From positions 1-64,000 of the forward strand of contig CAYSNW010000002.1 in NCBI GenBank assembly GCA_964432415.1: a stretch of DNA of 64,000 nt, written 5' to 3'. Below are positions 32,508-41,964 of the stretch, in pieces; position 1 is the first letter of the stretch, and each line of letters starts with the position of its first letter. The position numbers and the translations under genes were made by a program. The notes beneath the pieces were generated by a model that saw nothing but the letters and a program-made list of their open reading frames with translations, was not told where the DNA came from and did not search any database. The stretch is from JAFECT01 sp964432415. GTDB taxonomy: Bacteria; Pseudomonadota; Alphaproteobacteria; Caulobacterales; Caulobacteraceae.

Positions 32508-32996
32508 ATGAAACGCCAGACCATCATCGCAGCTGTGGCGGGGGCCTTCGTGCTAGGTGCGGCCGGGCAGGCGTGCGCCGCGGATTTCCGCACGACTGTC
32601 AACCTGGTCAGCGACGGGTTCGCCGTGGATGCCGACTCCATCACTAGCCCCGATGCGGATCACCGCCTGATCGAGGTCATGCTGGTCGAAAAGGTGTCTC
32701 GCACCAGCCCAGGGGGAAAATCCTACGACTATGTGATGTCAAAACAGCTGATCGACTGCGCGGGCAAGACCACCGCCATCCGGGACTTCCAGTTCTACCA
32801 GATGGACGGAACCCATGTGGATGGCTTCAGCGCGAACCTCGCGGACGCCGCGCCCAATCCGCCCGGCTCGAACCGCGCCGACGTGATGATCCGGGTCTGC
32901 GGACCAGCCGACGCCGACACGGTGGAGATGCGGCGCGACACGGTGCGTCAGATCGCCGAAGAGATCCGAGCGAAGATGAGGCGAACCGAGTTCTAG
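32508..32996 (+). CDS. Exported protein, surface-adhesin-E-like
   Basis: 162 residues from ATG 32508. Signal peptide cleaved near ACAA. The mature part is beta-rich, with FAVDADSI, a strand containing LIEVMLVEKVS, then MSKQLIDCAGKTTAIRDFQFYQMDG and one more Cys near the end. The spacing of the Asp-x-x-Ser and the Ile-Asp-Cys strand resembles the surface-adhesin protein E fold; this is a weak match by eye. Function unknown. It is monocistronic and convergent with opgH, 6 bp away. Confidence 0.65.
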   Translation: MKRQTIIAAVAGAFVLGAAGQACAADFRTTVNLVSDGFAVDADSITSPDADHRLIEVMLVEKVSRTSPGGKSYDYVMSKQLIDCAGKTTAIRDFQFYQMDGTHVDGFSANLADAAPNPPGSNRADVMIRVCGPADADTVEMRRDTVRQIAEEIRAKMRRTEF

Positions 32997-33002
32997 TGGG
33001 CC

Positions 33003-34925
33003 CTATTCCGCCGCGATCGACAGCGGTGAGGGCAGGACTTCCGAGCGGATCGGCTCCATCGCCGGCTCGATCTCCAGGCTCAGGCCGCGCTCTTCCGGCG
33101 TGATCATCAGACCGGCGCGGCGGGCCCGCAGACCCAGGTCCACCCGCGAGGTCAGGACCGCGATCGGAGCCGACAGCAGCAGCGGCAGCACCACCGGGGC
33201 GAACCACAGCATCAGGTCCGGCACCAGGGCGGCGCCGGCGGCGAAGGCCAGGCCCGCGCCCATCTCCCAGCGGTGACAACGGAAGGCGTCGCGCCAGCGC
33301 ATCGTCGAGCCCTCGCGCTGCTGCGGCGCCCAGCCGGCGTCGCGGCCGTTCAGGATGTCGAACACCATGCGGCTGTGGCTGACCATCATCATCGGCGCGT
33401 TGATCGCCGACAGCACCATCTCGAACAGGGTGCCACGCAGAAGGGTCCAGCCGCCGCCGAAGGCCGCCCGCTCACGCGGACGCGACAGGGCCAGCGCCAG
33501 GCCCAGCAGCTTGGGGCCCATCAGCAGCACCACCGGCAGGATCCACAGCCAGGCCAGGGCCGAGACGTCGGGTCCCACGATCCACCAGAAGTCCGGCAGG
33601 TGCGCGGCGTTCTGGATCTGGATGATCAGGCCCACCACCAGCGACAGCAGCCACAGCGGCGAGGCCACATAGGCCAGGCAGCCGAACACCAGCTGCAGGC
33701 GGCTGATCGGATGCAGGCCCTTGGCGTTCAGCATGCCCAGGTGCTGCAGGTTGCCCTGGCACCAGCGGCGGTCGCGGGTCATGAACTCCACCAGCGACGG
33801 CGGGGTCTCCTCGAAGCTGCCGCCCAGGGCGGGCGTCACGTGCACGCCCCAGCCGGCGCGGCGCAGCAGGGCGGCCTCGACCACGTCGTGGCTCAGCACA
33901 TGGCCGCCGAAGGGCTTGCGGCCCTTCAGGATCGGCAGGCCGGCGGCCTCGGCGAAGGCGCGCACCCGCACGATGGCGTTGTGGCCCCAGTAGGTGGACT
34001 CCGAACCCGTCCACCAGGCCAGGCCCGCGGCGGCGACGCGGCCGTACAGGCGCACGCCGAACTGGGAGGCGCGGGCGAACAGGGTCTCGGCGCCGACGAT
34101 CACCGGCGTGGTCTGGATCAGGCCGACGTCGGGGTGACGCTCCATGGCGTCGACCAGGCGCAGCAGGGTGGCCCCGCTCATGGTCGAGTCGGCGTCCAGG
34201 ATGATCATGTGGGCGTAGGCGCCGCCGAAGCGGGTGACCCACTCGGCGATGTTGCCGGCCTTGCGCTCCGTGTTCTGGGTGCGGCGGCGATAGTAGACGG
34301 CCGAGGCGGCGCGGTTGCGTAAGGAACGGAACTCCTCGCGCTCGGCGGCGGCGATGGCGTCGTTGGTCGAGTCCGACAGCACGAAGATGTCGAACCAGGC
34401 GCTCATGTTCAGCGCCTTCAGCGAGGCGTCGATGGAGGCCAGCCGCGCCAGGGTGGCGGCGGGGTCCTCGTTGTAGAGCGGCATCAGCAGCGCCGTGCGC
34501 ACCCGGGGGCGCTCCGGCGTGCGGGCAAAGTGCGGGGCTGAGCGGTCGCCGCCCTTGGCCAGGACCACGAAGCCGGCCAGCGCGCTGCAGAACCAGCAGG
34601 AGATGGCCAGGATCAGGATGGCGAACAGGCCGAGCGCCATGCCCTCCAGCGGCGTGAAACCGTCCACCGCGTACAGCCGCCAGGGCGTCCAGGTGGCGAC
34701 ACCGGCCAGGGCGAAGGTGGCGAGAAACAGCGCAGCGCGGCGCAGCGACACGCTGGCGGGCGAGGTCGAGGGGCGCGCCACATCGGCCGGCGCCTCGGTC
34801 AGGGACTGACGCGGCATCGCCAGGGGCGACTCGGGCGGCGTCCACGGCCGCGAGATGAAGGAAAGGTCCGCGATTTCGGCGCGTTCGCCGCGCGCCTTGA
34901 ACGCCAGATTGGCCGTGCCGTCCAT
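33003..34925 (-). CDS. opgH: Glucans biosynthesis glucosyltransferase H (OpgH/MdoH)
   Basis: Inner-membrane glycosyltransferase that polymerises the beta-glucan backbone of osmoregulated periplasmic glucans. 640 residues. The GT2 domain has LLMPLYNEDPAATLARL, VLSDSTN, IILDADST, GHVLSHDVVEAALLRRAGWGV and the DRRWCQGNLQHL (QxxRW-like) motif, flanked by several membrane segments. It lacks the long extension seen in gamma-proteobacterial MdoH. No opgG gene is adjacent, so it stands alone. Confidence 0.95.
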   Translation of the reverse strand: MDGTANLAFKARGERAEIADLSFISRPWTPPESPLAMPRQSLTEAPADVARPSTSPASVSLRRAALFLATFALAGVATWTPWRLYAVDGFTPLEGMALGLFAILILAISCWFCSALAGFVVLAKGGDRSAPHFARTPERPRVRTALLMPLYNEDPAATLARLASIDASLKALNMSAWFDIFVLSDSTNDAIAAAEREEFRSLRNRAASAVYYRRRTQNTERKAGNIAEWVTRFGGAYAHMIILDADSTMSGATLLRLVDAMERHPDVGLIQTTPVIVGAETLFARASQFGVRLYGRVAAAGLAWWTGSESTYWGHNAIVRVRAFAEAAGLPILKGRKPFGGHVLSHDVVEAALLRRAGWGVHVTPALGGSFEETPPSLVEFMTRDRRWCQGNLQHLGMLNAKGLHPISRLQLVFGCLAYVASPLWLLSLVVGLIIQIQNAAHLPDFWWIVGPDVSALAWLWILPVVLLMGPKLLGLALALSRPRERAAFGGGWTLLRGTLFEMVLSAINAPMMMVSHSRMVFDILNGRDAGWAPQQREGSTMRWRDAFRCHRWEMGAGLAFAAGAALVPDLMLWFAPVVLPLLLSAPIAVLTSRVDLGLRARRAGLMITPEERGLSLEIEPAMEPIRSEVLPSPLSIAAE

Positions 34926-35077
34926 CGAACCCGCCTGAGAGCGCTCACGCCGACCCGAACGGTCACGGCGCGATCACAGACATGTTATGATGCGCCGCAC
35001 AATAATCAAGGAAATTGTTGTTAATCCGGGCGCGGCAAAGCCACGCCTGTCGTGAACCTTCGCAGGTGCGGCCGTGA

Positions 35078-35734
35078 TCAGGCGTTCCGACGCGCCAGCT
35101 GGAGCAGTCTCCGTTCCAGCACAAGGGCCGCGACCGCCGACCAGCCGACCAGGACCACGGCGAAGGCGCGCTCCCACCATCCGACATTGTCGTCGTTGAC
35201 CAGGCCGGGAAACATCAGGTGGCGGGTCAGGACGGTGAGCACCGCCATGAGCACGAACACCGCGATCAGGAACCGCTTCAGGCCCCGCATCTCCTCCACC
35301 CGCCACAGGCCCCAGACCAGGGCCAGCGGCGCGATCTGGATGCCGAGGCCGAGGTTGACGAACAGATGGCGCGGATCGGGCCAGTGATAGAGGCTGGAAA
35401 CCACCAGCCCCACGGCGGCCAGGGCGAAGCACAGGGCGGTGATCACGGCGGGGACGCGCCCTCCCCCGACCCCGACCAGGCCAAAACCGAAGCCCACCCC
35501 GGCCAGGCCGGCGCCGATCCCGGCGATCAGCACGCCGGCGTTGAAGATGATCGGGTGCGGCGCGAGCGCCGAGCCCAGCACGCTGATGTACTGGCGCGCA
35601 TGGTTGAAGTGGGGAAAGGCCAGGGCCGCGACCAACACGCTCAGCAGGGCGAAGATCGGCGAGGCGACGCCGATGGCCAGCAGGATGCGCCGCCGACGGA
35701 AGCGGGACTGTTCGGGGGTTTCGCTGCGGCTCAT
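35078..35734 (-). CDS. DUF998 membrane protein
   Basis: 218 residues with six hydrophobic segments. DUF998 marks are FPHFNHARQYISVLGS near the first periplasmic turn, FNAGVLIAGIGAGLAG and LTRHLMFPGLVNDDNVGWWERAF. Family function is unknown. It follows opgH in the same direction, about 150 bp upstream of it; the gap holds no obvious gene. Confidence 0.87.
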   Translation of the reverse strand: MSRSETPEQSRFRRRRILLAIGVASPIFALLSVLVAALAFPHFNHARQYISVLGSALAPHPIIFNAGVLIAGIGAGLAGVGFGFGLVGVGGGRVPAVITALCFALAAVGLVVSSLYHWPDPRHLFVNLGLGIQIAPLALVWGLWRVEEMRGLKRFLIAVFVLMAVLTVLTRHLMFPGLVNDDNVGWWERAFAVVLVGWSAVAALVLERRLLQLARRNA

Positions 35735-35790
35735 CGGCAGGACAATGGCCGAGGCGGAGCAGCCAAGTCCATCCCGGCCAGCGCCGGGCC

Positions 35791-37482
35791 TCAGGCGCTG
35801 AGGCTCATCGGCGCCGTGCCGCCTGCATCCTGCTGCGCCTCCAGGAAGTCGCCGAGCTCGGCCAGGGGCAGCGGCCGCGCCATCAGATAGCCCTGGGCCA
35901 GGTCGCAGCCCATGGCGGCCAGGATGGCGCGGACCTCGCGGGTCTCCACCCCCTCGGCGGTGACCTTCAGGCCCAGGCTGTGGGCCAGGTCGATGGTCGA
36001 CTTGACCAGCAGGGCGTCGCGTCCGTCGTCGGCCAGGGCGGTGATGAAGGCCTTGTCGATCTTCAGCTCGTCGGCGCGGATCTGCTTCAGGTAGGCCAGG
36101 GAGGACAGGCCCGAGCCGTAGTCATCGATCGACACCCCCACGCCCGCAGCGGCGAAGCGGTCGACGATGCCCAGGGCCACCTTCGGGTTCTCGATGACCG
36201 CGGTCTCGGTGATCTCGAAACAGATGCGGGCCTCCGCGGCCCGGATGGTCTCCAGCGCCCAGCCCGCGAAGTCAGGGTCGCTCAGCAGCCGGCCCGACAG
36301 ATTGACCGAGAACAGCAGGTCGAAGCCCCGCTCGCGCAGGCTCGCCTGGTCCGCGATGGCGCGGGCCAGCACCTGCTCGGTCAGGGCGCGGATGTTGCCG
36401 GTCTCCTCGGCCATGGTCACGAACAGGTCCGGCGCCACCATGCCGCGGGTCGGATGGCGCCAGCGCACCAGGGTCTCCACCCCGGTGAAGGCGCCGGTGC
36501 GCAGGTCCTGCTTGGGCTGGTGGAAGGTCTGGATCTCGCCGGCCTCGAGCGCGGCCATCATGTCGCTGATCAGACTGAGATTGCGGCCCGGATCGCCGTA
36601 GGCCGCCTCGTCGAACACCTCGAGCTTGCGCCGTCCCGCGCGCGCCTGGTCGAGCGCGATGCTGGCCCGCTCGATGGCCGAGCCCACGACCGCGTCGTCG
36701 ATCCCGTGGATCGCCAGACCGCCGGTGAGCGAGACGTCGACCCTCTGGCCCTCAAGGGTCATGGGCGCCTGCAGTCGGGTCATCAGCTCGGTCGCGATCC
36801 AGCGGGCGTCGCTGAGATCGTCGGCGCGGACCAGCAGGCCCAGGGTGTCGGTGGACAGGCGCGCGCCGTGGTCAGTGGGCCGCAGGCCCGCCAGCCGCAC
36901 GCCGATTTCAGCCACCAGCTCGCTTGCCAGGGCGTAGCCGATGGCGCCGCGTACATATTCGAAGCGGTCGACCCCCAGGGTCAGGACCGCGATGATCCCG
37001 ACCCCGCCTTGCCGGGACATGGTCTCCAGCGCCCGCTCGAAGCCGAGGCGGTTGGGCAGGCCGGTCTCCGGATCGTGCAGGGCCAGGTGGGTGATCTTCA
37101 GCTCACGCTCGTGGATCTCGCGCGCCATGGCGTTGAAGCTGTCCGCCAACCGTCCGATCTCGTCGGAGGACACCACCGCGACCCGCGCCTCCTGGCCCCG
37201 CTGCAGGCGGTGGGCGGCCTCCTCCAGCGCCGAGATCGGCCGCGTCAGGGTGCGCGCCAGGGCCAGGCTTCCCAGGGCCAGCACGGCGAGGCCGAGGCCA
37301 CCGGCCATCATCAGCACCCCGGACAGCGGACCGGCGGCCAGCTCGTGGTCGATGGCGTGGCGCGCCCGGGCGGAAATGGCGGCATAGACGCCACCGGCGA
37401 TCAGCATCAGGACCGTCCCGAACAGGGCGGTGTAGAGGACCGTCAACCGGGTCCTGAGATGATGAAACGCCCCGATCCGCAT
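35791..37482 (-). CDS. Membrane protein with HAMP, degenerate GGDEF and EAL domains
   Basis: 563 residues from ATG 37482. Two N-terminal membrane segments flank a short periplasmic loop; a HAMP domain follows (LARTLTRPISALEEAAHRLQRG). The GGDEF position reads STDTL, so the cyclase is dead. The EAL domain reads ETLVRWRHP with VNLSGR, CFEITETA, SIDDYGSG, KIDKAFI, TAEGVET and AQGYLM, so the phosphodiesterase residues are mostly kept. It likely degrades cyclic-di-GMP, relevant to the motile-to-sessile switch that also controls holdfast. The ORF stays open upstream, but that part looks non-coding. Confidence 0.85.
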   Translation of the reverse strand: MRIGAFHHLRTRLTVLYTALFGTVLMLIAGGVYAAISARARHAIDHELAAGPLSGVLMMAGGLGLAVLALGSLALARTLTRPISALEEAAHRLQRGQEARVAVVSSDEIGRLADSFNAMAREIHERELKITHLALHDPETGLPNRLGFERALETMSRQGGVGIIAVLTLGVDRFEYVRGAIGYALASELVAEIGVRLAGLRPTDHGARLSTDTLGLLVRADDLSDARWIATELMTRLQAPMTLEGQRVDVSLTGGLAIHGIDDAVVGSAIERASIALDQARAGRRKLEVFDEAAYGDPGRNLSLISDMMAALEAGEIQTFHQPKQDLRTGAFTGVETLVRWRHPTRGMVAPDLFVTMAEETGNIRALTEQVLARAIADQASLRERGFDLLFSVNLSGRLLSDPDFAGWALETIRAAEARICFEITETAVIENPKVALGIVDRFAAAGVGVSIDDYGSGLSSLAYLKQIRADELKIDKAFITALADDGRDALLVKSTIDLAHSLGLKVTAEGVETREVRAILAAMGCDLAQGYLMARPLPLAELGDFLEAQQDAGGTAPMSLSA

Positions 37483-37831
37483 CAGGGCCGGTCGTCTGAG
37501 CCCGGCGGCTGGGGCGGCACAGTCTTCGCGTTGGAAAAACCGGGGGCGATGGCGGTGAACACGCGGCGCATGAGCGCAGCCATACAGAAGTTGACCTAAG
37601 GTTGGATTAATCCGCCTTCTCAAGCTCATTGAAGCTGGACTGAAGACGTCCCGGGAAGTCTTTCGGATAACGTCGGTCGGCGTCTCCGACCTCGGCGCCG
37701 GACAGATATCTGGGCGCAAAGCCAGCAGACCTCCAGCGTCGGGAGCCCGATCACCCACTGACCGCAGCGAAGTCGACGAAGCGCACGGGACGTGCGCCCA
37801 ACGACCCTTCTGAGGCTGGAATTCGCCCGAA
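37483..37831. other. 349-bp intergenic region without a gene
   Basis: Divergent gap between the EAL-domain gene (reverse) and the first of two tandem unknown genes (forward). I see no RNA gene. It is less GC-rich near 37600-37650 (a stretch with TTGACC and GGATTAATCC), which may hold promoters for one or both genes. I could not assign a start-site motif with confidence. Confidence 0.4.
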
Positions 37832-38617
37832 TTGCCGCCGAGTCTGCGCGGAGTGTGGCAGGCCCAGCGAGCGAAGGACCGGGCGGACGGCCGACCCCTC
37901 GGACGCCGCTCCCGGAGCGGACGGCGAACGCGGTTGGCCGTGGCCGTCGCCGCGGCCCTGGCCTGCCATCTGATCTTCTTCATCTGCCTGCAGACCCGAG
38001 GCCGAAGCTTCCCCTCGCAGACCTTTGGCGACGAGGTGGTGCTGGCCAGGCTTCCCCCAGCCCCGGTGGCGCGCCGGAGCGCCCGCGCGCCGTCCGCTCA
38101 CCCTGCTCCGGCGCCTGTGCTCCACGCCCAGGCTTCCCCGCCTGTTCACGAGCCGCCGGCCCAGCTCCCTTCGGCGGCGGCCGACGCCCCTCAGGCGGCC
38201 CCCAGGGATTTCGGTCGGTGGAGCGTGCGGACCGACGAGCCCGGCTCCGGATCAGCCCGGTTCAAGGCGCTTGAGGGATGCGAGCCTGAACGCATGGCCG
38301 CTCTGAGCGGTCAGTCCCTGGCCGCCTGCCGCGCCCGGCTGGCCCGGCTGGGGGACGCCATGGGAAGCCTTCCTCTGATTGCGGATCGGGAAAAGGCCGC
38401 GCGTTACCAGGCCTGGGCGGACTTCCAGATGGCCAAGAACGAGTGGCGAAAGGCGCCGATGCTGCACGGTGACCTGCTCGACATCCCCGGTCGCCGCGAG
38501 TTCAAGCCACCGCCCCCGATGCCGCTCGCGCCTGACGAGCCCTTCAAGGCTCGCCGCTGGCACCTGGACAAGAGCCAGATCGACCACGGCAAATTGCGAC
38601 TGCGTTACAAATTCTGA
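37832..38617 (+). CDS. Unknown membrane-anchored protein, tandem paralog 1
   Basis: 261 residues, with a TTG start at 37832 (or GTG at 37853; neither has a good ribosome site). After an arginine-rich head comes one membrane segment (LAVAVAAALACHLIFFICLQ), then a Pro/Ala-rich linker and a periplasmic domain containing FGRWSV, CEPERMAALSGQSLAACRARLARLGDAMG and a C-terminal (H/Y)-x-DKSQ...RYKF ending. The two Cys of the repeat could form a disulfide. I recognise no family. The next gene is a paralog; the shared middle 430 bp are identical. Confidence 0.75.
   Translation: MPPSLRGVWQAQRAKDRADGRPLGRRSRSGRRTRLAVAVAAALACHLIFFICLQTRGRSFPSQTFGDEVVLARLPPAPVARRSARAPSAHPAPAPVLHAQASPPVHEPPAQLPSAAADAPQAAPRDFGRWSVRTDEPGSGSARFKALEGCEPERMAALSGQSLAACRARLARLGDAMGSLPLIADREKAARYQAWADFQMAKNEWRKAPMLHGDLLDIPGRREFKPPPPMPLAPDEPFKARRWHLDKSQIDHGKLRLRYKF
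37936..38365 (+). repeat. Direct repeat, copy 1 (430 bp, identical to 38698-39127)
   Basis: No difference was found by eye between 37936-38365 and 38698-39127, offset 762 bp. Similarity extends upstream with three or four mismatches to 37886. Downstream it drops abruptly. It covers the membrane segment through the Cys-containing domain of two tandem paralogs. Confidence 0.9.
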
Positions 38618-38629
38618 GGTCCGCAGACG

Positions 38630-39382
38630 ATGCTCCTGTTTCGTCAAGACGGCCGCCCCCTCGGACGCCGCTCCCGGAGCGGACGGCGAACGCGGCGGGC
38701 CGTGGCCGTCGCCGCGGCCCTGGCCTGCCATCTGATCTTCTTCATCTGCCTGCAGACCCGAGGCCGAAGCTTCCCCTCGCAGACCTTTGGCGACGAGGTG
38801 GTGCTGGCCAGGCTTCCCCCAGCCCCGGTGGCGCGCCGGAGCGCCCGCGCGCCGTCCGCTCACCCTGCTCCGGCGCCTGTGCTCCACGCCCAGGCTTCCC
38901 CGCCTGTTCACGAGCCGCCGGCCCAGCTCCCTTCGGCGGCGGCCGACGCCCCTCAGGCGGCCCCCAGGGATTTCGGTCGGTGGAGCGTGCGGACCGACGA
39001 GCCCGGCTCCGGATCAGCCCGGTTCAAGGCGCTTGAGGGATGCGAGCCTGAACGCATGGCCGCTCTGAGCGGTCAGTCCCTGGCCGCCTGCCGCGCCCGG
39101 CTGGCCCGGCTGGGGGACGCCATGGGAGCCCTTCCTTTGATCGCCGATCGGGAAAAGGCCGCGCGTTACCAGGCCTGGGCCGACTACCAGCTGGCGAAGA
39201 ACGCCTGGCGCAAGGCGCCATTGCTGCATGCCAACACCCTCGGCGCCAACGGGCCCAAGGAGTCCACCCCGCCGCCGGGGATGCCGCTGCCGCCGGACGA
39301 CCCTCACCCGCCGCACCGGTGGTACGTGGACAAGAGTCAGCTCAGTCAGGGCAATCTGGTGGTGCGGTACAAGTTCTGGTGA
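38630..39382 (+). CDS. Unknown membrane-anchored protein, tandem paralog 2
   Basis: 250 residues from ATG 38630, 8 nt after GAGGT. Same layout as its upstream twin: Arg-rich head, membrane segment AVAVAAALACHLIFFICLQ, Pro/Ala linker, then the periplasmic domain ending RYKFW. Residues 23-165 are identical at DNA level to the first copy; the C-terminal ~85 residues differ at almost half of the positions. It has its own ribosome site 12 bp after the first stop, so the two are likely cotranscribed. Confidence 0.8.
   Translation: MLLFRQDGRPLGRRSRSGRRTRRAVAVAAALACHLIFFICLQTRGRSFPSQTFGDEVVLARLPPAPVARRSARAPSAHPAPAPVLHAQASPPVHEPPAQLPSAAADAPQAAPRDFGRWSVRTDEPGSGSARFKALEGCEPERMAALSGQSLAACRARLARLGDAMGALPLIADREKAARYQAWADYQLAKNAWRKAPLLHANTLGANGPKESTPPPGMPLPPDDPHPPHRWYVDKSQLSQGNLVVRYKFW
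38698..39127 (+). repeat. Direct repeat, copy 2 (430 bp, identical to 37936-38365)
   Basis: Second copy of the identical block, inside the downstream paralog. The two blocks lie in the same orientation, so recombination between them would delete 762 bp and leave one fused gene. Confidence 0.9.
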
Positions 39383-39413
39383 GCCGCCCCCCAGGCGGAG
39401 AGCGGCCCTTGGC

Positions 39414-41822
39414 TCAGAACTTTTGGCCGAACCTCACGCCGAAGGTGCGCGGCTTCGATGGGACCACATACGGTTCGAAGCCGCAGATCTGGGTCGTGCA
39501 CTCGGCGTAGCGGTAGACGTCGCCGCGGCTGTCGAAGGCGTTGAGCAGCGAGAACTCGAAGGTCCAGTTGTCCTTCTCGACCCCTGCCGTCAGATCCACG
39601 GTGGTATAGGCTTCCTGCTTGCCGATCAGGGACCGGATCGGGATTTCGACGCCCGTCACCGGGCTCGGGGCCTTGACCCGCAGGTCCGCCCAGCTGGAGC
39701 CCTGATAGACCACCGCGCCCTGGACGTGGGCGTTCATCCCGCCCATGCCCCACTCGTAGCGGGTGACGAGGTTGGCCTTGAGCTTGGGCGTGACCGGAAG
39801 CTCGGTCCCCGACGGCGCCTGGGGCGTGTACGGGTAGGCCGCCACCGGGCAGACCGTGATCGGCTGCTGGGTCGCGGGGTCCAGCGCGCCGCAGTAGTTC
39901 TTGGTCAGATGCGCGTCGGTGTAGGAGGCCGCGCCCGAGAAGGTCAGGCCGCTGTTCGGACGCCAGATGAAGTCCGCCTCGGCGCCCTTGATCTGGGCCT
40001 GGCCGGCGTTGCGGATTTCGGTGAAGGAGTTCTGGCCCAGCACCGAGAACTGGAAGTCCTTCCAGTTCTCCAGGAAGATCGCCCCGTTGAAGCGCAGGGT
40101 GTGATCGGGCGACGAGGTCTTCCAGCCGATCTCGTAGTTGGTCAGGAAGTCCGCCTTGTACGGCGGCAGGCTGGCGCGCCGGTTGATGCCGCCGGGGCGG
40201 AACCCGGTGGAGTAGGTGGCGTAGACCATCCGGTCGTCGTCGATCTTGTAGGTCAGATTGACCTTCTCGGTGTGGCCGGATTCCGAGACGCTCTTGTTCA
40301 GGTTGGTGCAGGGCGCGCCGGCGGTCACCGCCGGGCCGAAGCACTTGAATTCGCCGGTGTTGTGGCTGACCGTCGAGGCAAACCCGAAGAAGCCCTTCAG
40401 CGAATTCTCCGCCTTGAAGTAGCGCATGCCCCCGGAAATCGTCAGCTTGGGCGTGATGTCGTAGGTCGCTTCGCCGAAGACCGCGGAATCGATGTCCTCA
40501 CGGAACTGGTCGGTCAGCCAGATCGTGTGGGGATGGCCCGTGACCGAGAAGTTCGTGCCCAGGGCGTCGATCTTGTAGTCCTGCAGGATGTCGTGGGTCT
40601 GGCGCTCATAGAACAGCCCCGCCACGTAGCGGAAGCGGTCGCCCTGGGGCGAGGCCAGGCGGATTTCGTGGCTCTGCTTGGTGAAGTGGTCGTCACCGAC
40701 GATGCGCTGCGAAGGGTCCACGACATGGCCGAGGTTGTCGTAAACCACGTAGCCGATCTGGTCGTAGAAGAACGAATAGTCGGTGTAGTCCGACGTGGTG
40801 TGCAGCTTGCGGTCCATGTAGGCGCCCGCATAGGTCAGGTCGAGACTTCCGACCTTTCCCTGCACCGTCATCGCCGCCTGGTACCAGCGGTCGGTGCCGC
40901 CCTCGGGATAGAAGTGCTTGACCTTCAGGTCGCCGACGGACGGATCGTAGGCGAAGATGCCGTGGGCTGTGGTCTGCTGGCCCATGATCGTGGGCGTGAG
41001 CGTCCAGTTCTCGTTGAGCTCGACCCTCAGCGCGGCCCGGGCGCCGTGGATGTCGACGTCGTTGTAGTCCTTCTTGGCGACGGCTGCGTTGTTGATGGTG
41101 ACATTGGCCGTCGCGTAGTGGCGCGTGCCCGGGACGTTGTCGATGTAGCCGGCGTCATGCTCGTTCCAGGCCACGAGGCGGATGGCCGCCTTCTCCGCCA
41201 CCGGGAGGTTGATGTAGCCCTCCTCGATGTGTCCCATGCCGCCCTGGTCGACCTTGTTGATCGAGACGTCGTAGCTGCCCTTGGTCACCCCGAACTCGGG
41301 CTTGTTGGTGATGATGCGCACCGTGCCGGCCTGGGAGCTGGCGCCGTACAGCGTGCCCTGGGGACCGGAGAGGCTCTCGACCCGGGCGATATCGTAGACG
41401 TGGATGTCCAGGGCGCCGCCGATGGTGGTGATCGGCTGTTCGTCCAGATAGATGCCGACGCTGGGCAGGGAGCCCGAATGGTTTCCGTCGCCGCCCGAGG
41501 CGACGCCGCGCATGTAGACGTTTGAGAATCCGGGGCCGAGCTCCTGGAAGCTCACGCTCGGCAGGAACTTGGCGTAGCTGTCGAAACTGGTGACCTGCAG
41601 CTCCTGCAGCTTCTGGGTCCCGATCGCCTGGATCGACAGCGGCACGCGCTGCAGGTTCTCCTCGCGCTTCTGGGCGGTGACGATGATCTCTTCCACCGTC
41701 GCCGGCTTGGCGTCGGCGGCGAAGACCACGGCCGGCGCCGCGCTCAGGATGGTCGTACCCAGCAGCAGGGACGCCAGGCGAGGCGCGACGCGCCCCCGGC
41801 CAAAGGAAGACATCGCGCGCAT
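39414..41822 (-). CDS. TonB-dependent receptor
   Basis: Outer-membrane 22-strand barrel with plug. 802 residues from ATG 41822. A signal peptide ends near AVVFA, followed by VEEIIVTAQKREENLQRVPLSI, the plug signature common in Caulobacterales and sphingomonads. The plug continues with NVYMRGVASGGDG and GPQGTLYGASSQAGTVRIITNKP. The C-terminus ends GVRFGQKF with a terminal Phe, as barrels do. It follows the TPR-sulfotransferase gene on the same strand with a 142-bp gap. The substrate is unknown; pairing with a sulfotransferase hints at a sulfated or sulfate-linked compound. Confidence 0.94.
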   Translation of the reverse strand: MRAMSSFGRGRVAPRLASLLLGTTILSAAPAVVFAADAKPATVEEIIVTAQKREENLQRVPLSIQAIGTQKLQELQVTSFDSYAKFLPSVSFQELGPGFSNVYMRGVASGGDGNHSGSLPSVGIYLDEQPITTIGGALDIHVYDIARVESLSGPQGTLYGASSQAGTVRIITNKPEFGVTKGSYDVSINKVDQGGMGHIEEGYINLPVAEKAAIRLVAWNEHDAGYIDNVPGTRHYATANVTINNAAVAKKDYNDVDIHGARAALRVELNENWTLTPTIMGQQTTAHGIFAYDPSVGDLKVKHFYPEGGTDRWYQAAMTVQGKVGSLDLTYAGAYMDRKLHTTSDYTDYSFFYDQIGYVVYDNLGHVVDPSQRIVGDDHFTKQSHEIRLASPQGDRFRYVAGLFYERQTHDILQDYKIDALGTNFSVTGHPHTIWLTDQFREDIDSAVFGEATYDITPKLTISGGMRYFKAENSLKGFFGFASTVSHNTGEFKCFGPAVTAGAPCTNLNKSVSESGHTEKVNLTYKIDDDRMVYATYSTGFRPGGINRRASLPPYKADFLTNYEIGWKTSSPDHTLRFNGAIFLENWKDFQFSVLGQNSFTEIRNAGQAQIKGAEADFIWRPNSGLTFSGAASYTDAHLTKNYCGALDPATQQPITVCPVAAYPYTPQAPSGTELPVTPKLKANLVTRYEWGMGGMNAHVQGAVVYQGSSWADLRVKAPSPVTGVEIPIRSLIGKQEAYTTVDLTAGVEKDNWTFEFSLLNAFDSRGDVYRYAECTTQICGFEPYVVPSKPRTFGVRFGQKF

Positions 41823-41964
41823 AACCACCCCCGGGGAGTCGATGAGAGAACGGGGTTATCACGCTCCGGCGACTAAACGTTGTCAAGTTGGCGAGGGTAC
41901 GGTTTCGACAATCTCCCGCGCGCTGTGGCTTTCGCCTTCAAGCAACTGTTTCAGTTGAGAGTCT

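Noticed and set aside
37483..37983. Upstream extension of the GGDEF/EAL gene (730-residue frame)
   Set aside because: The added 167 residues are Arg/Pro-rich and overlap the start of the divergent gene; the membrane segment begins right after ATG 37482.
39228..41525. 765-residue forward ORF opposite the TonB receptor
   Set aside because: Mirror frame without motifs; the receptor frame is complete with signal peptide, plug and terminal Phe.
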